From Pigoraptor chileana (Eukaryota > Opisthokonta > Filasterea), in contig CALSCR010000057.1 in assembly GCA_943704495.1 (NCBI GenBank), positions 17,937-81,936 of the forward strand: DNA of 64,000 nt, written 5' to 3'. Below the pieces are notes generated by a model. The model did not search any database. It was not told the DNA's origin and saw only the letters and a program-made list of their open reading frames with translations. Position 1 is the stretch's first letter; each line of letters begins with the position of its first letter. The translations under genes and the position numbers were made by a program. This document shows positions 26,430 to 37,320 of the stretch, in pieces.

Positions 26430-27524
26430 TGTGTATATATGTGTGAGTGTGAGAGAGAGGGAGAGAGAGAGAAAGTGTGTGTGTGTGCGTGTGTGTGTGT
26501 GTGTGTTTATGTGTGTATCTGTGTGTGTGTGTATGTCTGTGTGTGTGTGTGTGTGAGTGAGTCAGTGTATGTGTGTGTGTGTGTGAGTGAGTGAGTGTAT
26601 GTGTGTGTGTCTGTGTGTGTGAGTGTATGTGTGTGTGTGTGTGTGTGTCTTGCGCACATTGTTATGTCTCCGGAGCATGTCGTGTTGATGGACTATCCAG
26701 AGCTCGCCTGATTCGATTATCGCACATTTGTTTGCGATCTCTCAGGACAAGCAAGTTGTCGGCATTGGCAGTGGTTCGACTGTCGTGTATGCTGTGGAGA
26801 GGATAGGTGCGACACATTGCCACAACTCTTTTATGTAACTGTGCTGTGCCCCTCGTGCACCATCGCAATAATGGCATCTAACTCAGCCGTCCAATGGATT
26901 TGTGCAGCGGAGCGTGTGAAGGCGGAGGGTCTCAGCCTCGTGTGCATCCCGACGTCGTTCCAGGCAAACCAACTCATTGTTGAGAATGGGCTCGTCCTCG
27001 GTGATCTCTCGCGCAACCCTGTTATTGATGTCGCCATCGATGGCGCCGATGAAGTGGATGTGGGTTGACTTGTTTGACGGGCACGACACTGGAATGCCAT
27101 TTATCTACACAGCCCGTCCGTGACCGCGGGTGTATGCCTTTACGATTGTGTGCTTCTGTGCATGTGTTCAATGTGACAGGACGTTCTGCGCACTGATGGG
27201 ACCTCTTCTTGAATTTGCTTGTGTGTGTGTGTGCCAATGCGTGTCTGGACGTGTGCGTTTGTGGGTGTGATGTATTCATGCCTGTTGGTGCAGGGTGCCC
27301 TTAACTGCATCAAGGGCGGCGGCGGTTGCCAAACCCAAGAAAAGATTGTCGCATCCAACGCGAAACAGTTTGTTATCATTGCAGACTATCGCAAAAACTC
27401 GGCGGTGCTCGGCGAGCAGGTATGCGTACATGGCGTCTTGTGCACGTGACTCAGATGTATGATGTGACATATACTCACTATTCCTACACACTACTACGCT
27501 CGTCTCGCAATTATGCGCGCACAC

Positions 27525-27555
<31 letters not shown>

Positions 27556-27884
27556 CACGACGACCGCAACAGTGGAAGAAGGGCGTACCCATTGAGGTGA
27601 TTCCCCTCGCGTATGTTCCTCTCTTGCGCAAACTGGAATCGATGGGTGGCAAACCAAAGCTTCGCATGGCCGTCGCAAAGGCGGGTCCGGTTGTTACGGA
27701 CAACGGAAACTTTGTGATTGACGCCGACTTTGGTCTTGTTAAGGATCCCGCGGATCTGGAGCGCAAGATCAAGATGATTCCCGGCGTCGTTGAGACGGGC
27801 CTCTTCTGCAACATGGCTGTCAAGGCGTTTTTCGGCAACCAGGACGGATCTGTCGCCTCCCGCGTGGCGCCGTCGTCGTCGTAA
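26003..27884 (+). CDS. RPIA: Ribose-5-phosphate isomerase A, possible organellar leader
   Basis: Interconverts ribose-5-phosphate and ribulose-5-phosphate in the pentose phosphate pathway. Exons: 26003-26236, 26746-26806, 26908-27059, 27294-27419 and 27573-27884. The core [39 protein letters not shown] and [12 protein letters not shown] are the standard phosphate- and substrate-binding motifs. The C-terminal part ends [12 protein letters not shown]. The core protein starts at ATG 26171 ([11 protein letters not shown]), giving 238 residues. The frame is open upstream to ATG 26003, adding 56 residues ([19 protein letters not shown]...) that are Arg-rich with one acidic residue, like a mitochondrial presequence. 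Which ATG is used is not decidable here. Intron 1 is an extreme microsatellite. Confidence 0.93.
26237..26745 (+). repeat. RPIA intron 1 made of GT and GA microsatellites
   Basis: About 400 of 509 nt are simple repeat: GT-rich at 26240-26310, a nearly pure GA run at about 26311-26426, then mixed GT/GA to 26651. The flanking GT and AG splice sites fit the protein exactly. Confidence 0.9.
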
Positions 27885-28185
27885 AACATTTAGTGTGGTG
27901 TGTGCGTTCACCTCTCTTGCGGCCTGCCATGTGTTCCACTCATTTGCACTTCTTTTTACCTCGCCAATACTACTCGTTACCGCAACGACCTTAATAGAGA
28001 TTATCGCGCCACCAATTCACCCGCAGTGATGAATTTCCCACGTTGGTTGGTTTGTTTTTGTTTTATGTACAACCAAGAAATAGTGCATTACGGTGCGGTT
28101 ATCATACGACATGCAATGGAGTGCCTGGCTCCCTTTAATGTGGGCAGCCGCGGGGTTGCTTAGGGTTGGCTAAGGTTGGAAGTTC
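27885..28185. other. Convergent spacer RPIA / acid sphingomyelinase
   Basis: 301 nt holding the two 3' ends. GGGTTGCTTAGGGTTGGCTA lies at about 28152-28171. Nothing else seen. Confidence 0.5.
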
Positions 28186-28967
28186 TCAGCACGACTTTGG
28201 CTGGGCGTCCATCCACCGTTGGTGCTCTTCCTTTGTTCCGCCGAGAAAGCACGGCGTGTTCTTGCTTGCGCGCGCATCGCAAATCATCGACTTTTTGCAG
28301 TTGGCATCGCAGGTGCGCCCGCCAAGATTGCTCTTGTAGTAGTGGTTAAAGTACTTTCCAAACAGCACATCGTCCGACGCCATTCGGACGGCAAAATCGT
28401 GCCAATCGGCGGGCTGCATGCCCTTCATGCCGTACGCGTCGAGGGCGCTGTACTCGAGAATCCACAGGGGTTCGTCGCGTGCATTCGCGTCCACGAGGTC
28501 TGTGATGTATGTGAGGCTGTCCAGGATGAGCTTGGTTTTCCCGCCGTCGGCAAGGTACATGCGAAATCCGGGGTTCATGTTGGTGTACGGGGTGATGCTG
28601 GGCGCCGCAAAGTACATGCTGGTGGGCCGCGAATTCGTCGCAACGTCGTACGAGAGCTGAATTGTGCGCATGTGTGCACAATGCAGATCGATGGTATATC
28701 AGAACAACCGCACAAAGATTATGCGCACAATACATGCCAAAGTGCGAATCGGTCGTCTCAACTGCAACTGCACACACACGCACACACACACAGAGAAAGA
28801 CAGCGATGGAAAGACACAAGACACCCACCTCAAACTCGTCATCGTGTTCGTGACCAAAGAACTGAGAGAGAATGGTCGATTCGTAGCGATCGACGATGAT
28901 GTTGTAATTGAACGACCAATCATCAACGCACGCGCCACTGCCCGGGGGAATGTGCTGCACACACGAG

Positions 28968-29013
<46 letters not shown>

Positions 29014-31894
29014 CAGTGTTGCGGTGATGCGGGGTCGATGCTCAGCAAGGTTATATTGGACGATTTGTGTGCGAGTGTTGCGGAGGGCATTATGAAAATG
29101 TACAAAAGTTTACATAAGTTTGCAAAAAGGGACGTGCCATAAACGGCCCCATAACCGACTCACACAACAAAAGCGGATTGGCGTAGAATCACACGCGACA
29201 ATGGCAGTAAACAGAGAGATGCAATAAATTTGCACAACTCAGACCCACCCCAATGATATAGACAAGCTCGCCCTTGTCCTCGGCGGCCTGGAGAGTGTTT
29301 ATGAGCCACTGCAGCTCACCGGCAGGATCTGTCTGGTTGATCAGAATCCACCTGTGCGTTGCATGCAGCACATGCACAGTGATGCACAGTGTGCAAACAC
29401 ACACCAGCAATATGTGCGCACACGAAGAATGTGGGAGAGAACGAGGGGAAGGCGAATGAAGGACGAAGCGATTGATGAGAGTCAATAGAGAGTAAGCAAT
29501 ATTATTGAACGTGAAGTAAAAAAAACCAATGGCATCACGATGACGCCATAACTTACCAATTCTGGTTGTTGCAATAGTTCATATTCAGCGAAATGAGGCG
29601 AAGACCGTCCTCGATAAGGGTCTGCGTCGGTGAACAAAGGCGATATGCAGAGGAAAAGGCGATGCGATTGTCAGCACGCCCACCCATCACTCGAAGAACA
29701 AGAACGATAGATAAAACACGCACACGCACTCTCTCACACAGCACCACACCCACACACGCACTCTCTAACACGCACACGCACACACACACACACCGTGTAG
29801 AAGCCACCCTGCTTGATGGTGCTGATTGTGTCTGTGGGAAGCCAGCTCGACCACGATTTGACGAGCTGCGCATCCGAAGGAGGACGCAGGGTAAGCCAAT
29901 GATTTTCACGAGGTCGCTGGCAATCAACACAACAGTTCGTTAAGTAAAAGGCCAAAAAGAGCAAACAACAGCAATGCAATGAACGACGCGATGTGATACA
30001 AAACACAGGCATGGTGCACGTGTGTGTGTGGCGTTGACAGAGTAGATCCGCTGACACACGCACCCCATCGAGAAGCCAGTCGTCGGAATCATCGCCAGTG
30101 ATGTATGGCGGGGGAAAGCTGTTGACGGGAGCGCCCTCGTGGTTGCCAAGCGACGGAAATACGCGGGTATTCGGGAAATATTTGAGGAGAATGTCCGTCG
30201 ACGACTGAATGGCGGCGAGCTGGTCATCACGTGACTGGTTCCACACATTGTGTGCCGGCACGTCGCTGTGGTGTGCAGCGGAGGATAGAAGATGTAGGAT
30301 TCAAGTCAGCGTCTCAGGAGCCGTGCCAATGGACTCCACAAGAGCGAGAGAAAGAGAGAGAGACAAACGCACATCTAATATAAACACCGTCCATCCACTG
30401 TACCCAATTGACGATGCATATACGCCATAACACACACAGTGGCTCCTGATAAGTGCCATGCACAACAACAAGAAGCAATAGCAATAGCAACAGCAACAGC
30501 CCGCACACATATCATGAACACGACGCAAGTGTGGAGTGTCGCTGCTGCTCTATATAGCCACTTCCCCGCGCTGTAATATGTACACGCACCCAGTCCAAAA
30601 GATATAGTCGATGGGAGGAGTCATCTTGGACGCGGTCTCAAGCGCGTTCTCGAGAAGCGCAAGGGGAGTGTCTGCACGTCACCACACCACATAGACACAG
30701 CGATACACAAAGACAGACAAAGACACAGACAAGGGCAAATAGAGATGAATGCAGTCCCAATTAGTTTCAGGATAGACCAATTAAACTGGACGGACACATA
30801 CCCACGAGTGAGAGTCACACAACACGCACTGCCAACATCACGTACCACAGTTGTAGTCGCCCCACTTTCCGGCAGACGTTGCGCCAGTGCCAGGGCCGTT
30901 GGGCGGGCGGCAGCACAAGGGTTCCCCGCACTGTGTGTTGAGGCCGACCTGCGAGCACCACAAAAACAAACTGTGCATTGAGCAAAGTGCCCCCACCAAA
31001 ATGCCGCCACTTTTCCTCCATTACATGGCGCATCCCAAAGGCCTCGACATCATCGACGAATTGCAGACAGAAGCACCAAACTCACAGTGTAGAGAGGGTC
31101 GTGGTGCGTATCACTAAGATGAAGAACGCGGCGGACAGGGCTGCCGGGCGTCGGCGGTGTGCGGGGATTCAGGGGCGGCTTGGGCGTGGACGGCAGCGTA
31201 ATGTTCCACTTAGCAAGGGGAGAGGGATCCTTGGCGCACAGGTGCACGATGCCGCAAATTTCCGCGGGACTCAGAACAACATCCTCAAAGACAGTGACGA
31301 CTTCGTGCGTAAACTCGGGAATCACAAGCGAGCACTGAAGCGGAGGGTGTTGAAACGACGACGGAGGGAAGTGGGTTCAGGAGAGAGAAACTTCAAAGAA
31401 ATGCAAATGATGCGAAAGAATTCAACAAAAGTTGATAACATGCAAGCGACATACATGCGAATCAGTAATAAGGCATCGTCGAGGGAGCCGAGGCACTGGC
31501 ACATACCACATTCTTGTCCTCAATCTTGAACGTGATGCACACGTCTGTCGCAACAGTGTTGATGAGGCTCATGGGCGAGTGGTCCTTTATTAAACCTTGG
31601 ATCTTTCCAAGCGCATATGTGCAGACATCGCACGAAATCTGCAAAGAGCATGTGAGCGCACGTATTTCATTGTGGAAGGGTGAGTAAATAAAGAAATCTC
31701 ACGGGGCCCCGACGAAATCTAGACTATTGAATAGTGACAACGCGCAAACACACCCACAACCACATGCACACGCACACACACACACACACACACACCGCCG
31801 AATATTTCTGCTTGAATTCGACGGGGGCTGCGTTCAAAGGAGCGACACAGAGCGCAAGAACGGCAAACGCACAAATGGCGCGAATGGACGCCAT
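28186..31894 (-). CDS. Acid sphingomyelinase (sphingomyelin phosphodiesterase)
   Basis: Hydrolyses sphingomyelin to ceramide and phosphocholine in lysosomes or outside the cell. Exons (minus): 31894-31796, 31638-31507, 31334-31086, 30948-30846, 30671-30590, 30265-30064, 29865-29794, 29621-29557, 29351-29249, 28954-28829 and 28656-28186, in phase, 567 residues. A signal peptide ([19 protein letters not shown]) leads into a saposin-B domain with paired cysteines ([25 protein letters not shown]). The calcineurin-like metallophosphoesterase has all zinc motifs: SDTHHDP near 152, WTGDVPAH near 221, SLGNHE near 263, IIGHIPPG near 369 and [10 protein letters not shown] near 403. NSFPPP and [10 protein letters not shown] match the animal enzyme. 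A cysteine-containing C-terminal region (CDANCKK, CFLGG) is present as in the family. Confidence 0.95.
28966..29008 (+). repeat. GA microsatellite in a sphingomyelinase intron
   Basis: Pure GAGA run in intron 9 (28955-29248) of the minus-strand gene, so CT in the gene sense, just upstream of its acceptor. Confidence 0.85.
30291..30362 (-). repeat. Dispersed intronic repeat, copy in sphingomyelinase intron
   Basis: Plus-strand reading begins GATGTAGGATTCAAGTCAGC and ends in ATGGACTCCACAAGAG plus a GA run. It belongs to the family also found near 33000, 37300 and 48050. It lies in intron 30266-30589, about 25 nt from the 3' splice site, antisense relative to the plus strand and therefore in the shared gene-relative orientation. 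Confidence 0.8.
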
Positions 31895-32143
31895 GATGCT
31901 CTGCCCAGAGACAACAAAGTAATCAACGGTAGTGATGTAAATGAGACCAGAGCGCTTAACAATATGCAATATCCTGATTCACACCGTGGAATAGTCCTTT
32001 AAAGGGAAGCAAGTCTGAGAATGAAAAGGATGAGTGCATGCATCATCAAGAGAAGAAGTGCCACTAATAAGAACGAACTCAGTCGGCGGCATCGGCATGG
32101 ACGGCAGCCAGTGCCCCAATGGAGACCCCGTGCCCCAATTACC

Positions 32144-32191
32144 GCGCTGTGATTGGCTCGCCAGAATTGTCTGCGCACCCAATCACAGCGC
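32144..32191. promoter_or_regulatory. Inverted CCAAT-box repeat
   Basis: GCGCTGTGATTGG at 32144-32156 is the exact reverse complement of CCAATCACAGCGC at 32179-32191, with 22 nt between. It lies 250-300 nt upstream of the sphingomyelinase ATG. CCAAT boxes bind NF-Y in many eukaryotes; a role here is inference. Confidence 0.45.
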
Positions 32192-32315
32192 ACTCGCAAT
32201 CCTGCCCCAAAATGCCTTTGTTACAGTATCAGTGGTTGTGATCATCCACCCACAAAAGAAGGCAAGGAGTGCATTGTTTGCTGCGGTCTTGCGTCAGTCT
32301 TCCCTCAGACATGTC

Positions 32316-32364
32316 GGAATCAACTCAGAGTGGCGGGTGCTGTGCTCATGGACTACACAATGGG
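32316..32364 (-). repeat. Degenerate copy of the dispersed repeat, intergenic
   Basis: GAATCAACTCAGAGTGG then GGTGCTGTGCTCATGGACTA matches the family core with several substitutions, in the same orientation as the copies inside neighbouring minus-strand genes. It could sit in an unseen 5' UTR intron. Confidence 0.5.
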
Positions 32365-32712
32365 TAGGTTGCTTCAAGAGAAGCAATCCAACACAGGACG
32401 CACCACTCCGACAAACACATGTAATATGGCGCTGCCATTGATGCAATTGTTCCACGCCACGGTCAGGCGGATTTTATGTACAAAAGTTCGAATATAGAGA
32501 AACGGGCATCGGATGCCAAGGAAGGGGACTCAAGGGGGGCAATTCAAAGACAGACGAGCACGCAACGAAGGCCAAAGACAGTAAACGAAAAGATGGGGAG
32601 GCTGGCAGCCAAGACAACAGCACAAGATCAACATGAGTACACACACAGAATACATATAAATATGCGAGCCTTGCCCATGATCAGCGACGGGATCGCAGCG
32701 AGAGAATCGATC

Positions 32713-34445
32713 TCACTGTGCAACGGCAAACTTGCCATACTTGAGCTTTTCTGTACGGAGGAATTTGACGTGCGGCTGCCAGATAAACTCGTATCCCTTG
32801 AATTTGGGGACATCCGGGGCGGGTATGCGCTCTCGCCAGCCCTCGTAGACAAATCTGTGTGTGCATGGGCACAGAGCAAGGGAAGGCAGGGCATTAGTAC
32901 AGCATGAACAAGACATAATCAAATATTCAGTGAGTGTCTTCGGCGCAGCTGTATCCATGGACTCCACAAGAGAGAGAGAGAGAGAGATAGCGAGAGATGT
33001 AGGATTCAAGTCAGTGTCATAGGCGCTGTGCCCATGGACTCCACAGAGAGATAGCGAGAGAGGGAGAAGTGAAAATACCCACACTTGGGTCGGATGGCGC
33101 GCCACCTCCAGGGGACTCCGTTCCTTGCGGTTGCACTGGCTCCCAACCTCCCGGATGAAGATGGTGCATGTTTTGGAGCCCTTGCGATAAAGATCCTCCC
33201 TACGTATGAACACGCACAAGAGGACCACAAACAACAGCAACATCATCATCATGAATCAGCACCGAACAAGGCATTCAGGCGGTATTGCACACATCCCTGG
33301 AAAAAGTATGTACAATTCACATACAAACACACACACATACACACACATGCATGTACATATACACACACATGCATGTACATATACACACACTGCACAAATA
33401 CGCAACAATCACATATACATATCACAGATACATGCTGTCAACCCAAGTAGATTATATAGAACATGCTAGAAACAATGCTAATCTACGGGCGCACCTCTTC
33501 GCAGCCTTCTTGGCGCCGTCCCGTGGATACTTGAGGCGCCCGAGTCCCGTTCCATGCGGGCCATAACCAAAGATCACCGGGTGCTTGCTGTTGGGGCGCA
33601 TAACGGGCTTGTGCGTTGAATCGAGCAGAATGTACTTGCGGGGCGCTGCGCAAACCACCGTGAGCAATAAATGTCATGTGAAGGGCAAAGGTAAGAACAG
33701 GCCCCACAGTGGTGCATCCCAAAGCCCCCATTGCAAGCCATACTGCAATATACTGCTACGAGGAGGGTTGCACAGGTTGTGCTGTAATGGATCAAGAAAT
33801 AGATGGATATGGACGAGCGGATGCACACGAACGCAATGTGATGTGGATGTGTGCCTGTTGAAGCAAATGTATGCCTTCACCCCCCCTCACACTCCCAACA
33901 AAATAAACTAATACAATTAAAAACACACAACTGCGCCTCTGCCGTTGACAAGCAACCAAGAAACTTACGCAGCTCGGCTCGCTTCTTGCGGTCCTTTTCA
34001 GGCAAGGGTTCGCCGTCCTTAATTTCAGTAGGCTCACGGCTCACCTCCCGCGGCTCATCACTGTCGCTGTCAGACGCGACATAGCGAGTCGCCTGCGGTG
34101 CACATAGATGCAGTGTCATAAATAAACGGTAGCTTACAGGCTTGCAATACTCGAAAGATTGCAAGCGCCATGGGAACCACTTGTCGCATCATAATCCGAC
34201 GCAAGCCTCGCAAATGGCGCACCGCCGCAAAAACCAACCTTTCGTGCATTAGCAGCGTTAATTGCAGCAAGCTGAGAGCTGAGGGGGCCCATCCCCACCA
34301 CAGGCATGGATAGTTTGGGCATGATCGAAGGAGGTGTGAGCAGATGCGCCTGAGCTCTGCTCGTCACCGGCAGCGCATCCGCCGGGGGTTCCATAGGCGC
34401 CGCTGCCTGTCCCCGCTTTGCTCCCTTTGCACTCACACGCCCCAT
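32713..34445 (-). CDS. Unrecognised basic protein, five exons
   Basis: Exons: 34445-34239, 34092-33969, 33645-33495, 33199-33083 and 32854-32713, giving 246 residues with all phases agreeing. I do not recognise the family. The N-terminal 70 residues are Ala/Pro-rich and probably disordered. Next comes an acidic patch SDSDSDEPRE (possible CK2 target) and a basic stretch EKDRKKRAE. The C-terminal 130 residues look folded and Lys/Arg/aromatic-rich: YILLDSTHKPVMRPNSKHP, GYGPHGTGLGRLKYP, FIREVGSQCNRKE and YEGWRERIPAPDVPKFKGYE. No signal peptide or membrane helix is present. A nuclear or nucleic-acid-binding role is possible but not shown. The intron 32855-33082 carries two copies of the dispersed repeat. 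Confidence 0.75.
32926..33060 (-). repeat. Dispersed intronic repeat, two copies
   Basis: A degenerate copy at about 32926-32992 and a full copy at 32996-33060 alternate with GA tracts. Both fill most of intron 32855-33082 of the unknown minus-strand gene. Confidence 0.8.
33311..33391 (+). repeat. CA-rich tandem repeat in intron
   Basis: An irregular array of ACACATGCATGTACATATAC units lies within intron 33200-33494 of the unknown gene. Confidence 0.7.
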
Positions 34446-35185
34446 TCTCACTCGCAAAGATGGCGATCTAAAGGGGACTCGAGTTGATGATTATGTAAGA
34501 CCCTTCGTTTCTAAACTTTGGCGTTTGAAGTGCATGGGTTGAGTCTACGGTTAGGGTATCCATTGAGAAATGGAAGATGTGAGAGTAACGTTTGTGTAAT
34601 TGTGACCCTCACCGCACACTCACGCGTCAACCCTACTTTCCCATTCAAAAGTCCAATACTGAACGCCACCGCCGACCTCTCGATGCAGCAAATTGAAATG
34701 GGCGCACTTTATTGCACGAATTTATCCCATCGTCCCACATTAAATCACGAGTGCAAACGAGGGGTTACACCCAGAGTTTATTCTGTGTAACTCTGGGATA
34801 CGGACTAATCGAGCGAGATCTCGTAAATATTTTGAAACTGGGCCGTCACGCATATTAACAAAGTGCATGTAACGCCCAATATCAAGGGTTCTCATAATTA
34901 TGAGAACCCTTGCCAATATGTGTCATCGGACACGTCATCGCCGCGCGTCAATTGATCGTGCATTGGTGTCCATGCATACCGGGGGCTGCTGAATACATAC
35001 GGGGTGTGTGGTGTAACGCTGTACTCTTAATGGCTCGTCTTGTTCAGTCTGTTTGGCGACTACAGTACGTGTGTATTGTGGGATTCGGATTCGCTCACGT
35101 ATCGGAGCTCACGAAGCGAGTGGAGAGGAGTGAGTGTGTCCAAAGTCCTGCATAACACACATGCTGGTTCACTTGGAACTTTGAT
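34446..35185. other. Spacer with a 30-bp palindrome
   Basis: 740 nt between two minus-strand genes; holds the promoter of the unknown gene. The only structured element seen is the palindrome at 34883-34912. Confidence 0.5.
34883..34912. other. Perfect 30-bp palindrome
   Basis: Half-site CAAGGGTTCTCATAA is followed directly by its reverse complement, with no loop and no mismatch. It is intergenic, about 440 nt upstream of the unknown gene's start. It could be a dimer-binding operator, a cruciform site or a transposon remnant. Confidence 0.6.
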
Positions 35186-37266
35186 CTACTGATAGTACTC
35201 GCGACAATACGACACAGCCTTCACAAGGGGGTGGGGGGATAAACAACATTAGGGAAGCCGAGTCAGCAAAGAGCGTGCAATGGACTCCATTATTGCGGTG
35301 CAAATTGGCCAAACTGCAAACAGCAGAATCCAAAAAGGTGTGCAACAGTGATCCCATCGTCATTGCCCACACGAAACACAAACAGGATCCCATTGTCATT
35401 GTCCACACAAACAGGACCACCACAAGGCCACAATTCAAGCCATAACGCACCAGAATCGGCGGGCCAGTCATGAGGCCAAACCAGAAGAAAATGTTGCCGA
35501 ATACAGTCCCCTTGAACAGCCGATTGATGAAGATGAGCGGGAGTTGGAACATTTGCATTATCAGCAAATATGGGCGGATCACCCGCAGCGACACGGCAAG
35601 CAGCAGCTACGAATGCAAGCAGGGAGTGGGAGAGAGAAGGGGGGGGGGCGGGACAGAGCGAACACGAGAACAATCGAGAGCTTGTCAGTTATGCCCTATA
35701 TGCCCACAGTATCGGTCTCCACTGGCACCAGTTCAAATAATCGTACGCTCATTCCGTTAGACAAGAGACAGACACATGATATAAACAATGAGTGATTGGA
35801 TCGGAGGCAAAAGAGCGCAAATGACAGGGGCCGATTCCAGTTCTGGGATATAGCCATTGCATACACTTGACAAACATAATTGAGGGATTCCCCACTCTGG
35901 TGGAAGGCCAAATGTACTGGCGAATGCACAGGCCTGTTACAAGTCAACGCCTCACCTCGTGTACGAGCGAGGAAAAGAAAAAGGTTGCAAAGGTGGCCTG
36001 GATCTTGCTGGCCTTGTATGTGACCATGGATTCAAGATAGACGTGGCGGAGGAGAAATTCATGGACGGGCTTGTTCCACTTGCGCGCATACTGAAGAGAC
36101 GATGGAGGGCGATGGCGTCGAGTGGGGCGATGAAGCAAGAGCACGAACCAGGAACAAGAACACAAAGCGTGAATATGTGCGCATGCGTGTGCGTGGATGG
36201 GTGCAATTAAGAAACAGAAATCAAGTCAGTATTGGACGCTGTGCTTCAGGACTACACAAAGACGGACACAATGGACGAAGTGTGGCGTTTGAAGTGCAAC
36301 ACGTGATGATTCCCTCCACCAGTGCACGCAAACCAGCACCGAGTGCGCAGTGCATCGACGAACCTCATCAAAGGTCGTGCTGTTCCACCAGTCAGAATAA
36401 AACTCCCTGTCGGCAAACCGCGTGAATTCGGCGGCGACATTGCAAACGCACTCGAAAATGACATAGAAAACCATCAAGTGGATCGACATGAGCGGGACGA
36501 CAAGCAGAGACACGGCCTCGTAGAAGGAGAGCTGGTTCGACTGCTGAAGTATCGGCACAACGTACTGCGACATCACCGTGTACATGAAGCCCATGCACGC
36601 AATGAAGGCAAGCACCTGCAAACAATGGTGGCGCGTGATGGCACACCAGCTTTGTTAGTGCTCATGCTGTCCTAAACTGAATCCCTAGCATGGACGGGGA
36701 TTGACGTTTTGCGAGTTGCCGCTGTTCGTGTATGTCCATGTGACTGTAATGTGTGCGTGTATGTGCATGCAGAAGTTTGAGAAGCCCGTCTATCTATCCC
36801 TCAAACATGAATAAAAGCGCCCAATGCACACGATGATCCCGAGTACTCTTAACCAACCCCGAAGCCCAACTAATCCAAACCCGAACCCACGCACCTTCTC
36901 CAAAATATAGCCGATGCGAATGCGCTCGGTCCGCGGGTACTCCATTTCGTAGACAAGCGTCGGGGCGCAGCAGTAGTAGAGATAGTTGCCCAGAGTGATG
37001 TTATTGGGAAACTGCACGCCGCTCGGCGCAATGAGGGGATCGCTCTTACTGCGCTTGCGACCGTGCGATGCGCCGTCGTCGCTGTGTGCAGCTGCCGCGG
37101 TTGACTCGTCTTCAGAATCCACATATTCCCCGCGCAATTTTGACTTGTGAATTTCCATCAAGTCCCTGTTGCACAACCAAACAAATACACGCACACATAA
37201 TACCAACGAGAGTTAGTGAGATGTAGGATTTAATTCAGTGTCTTAAGCGCTGTGCCCATGGACTCC

Positions 37267-37320
<54 letters not shown>

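Larger units (their letters stand above)
31895..32712. other. Upstream region of acid sphingomyelinase
   Basis: 818 nt between the sphingomyelinase start and the stop of the next gene. It contains an inverted CCAAT repeat (32144-32191), several TGCCCCAA copies and a degenerate copy of the dispersed intronic repeat (32316-32364). No gene recognised. Confidence 0.5.

Noticed and set aside
26253-26806. ORFs through the GT/GA tract
   Set aside because: Translated microsatellite (Val-Cys, Arg-Glu runs) within an intron whose removal restores RPIA exactly.
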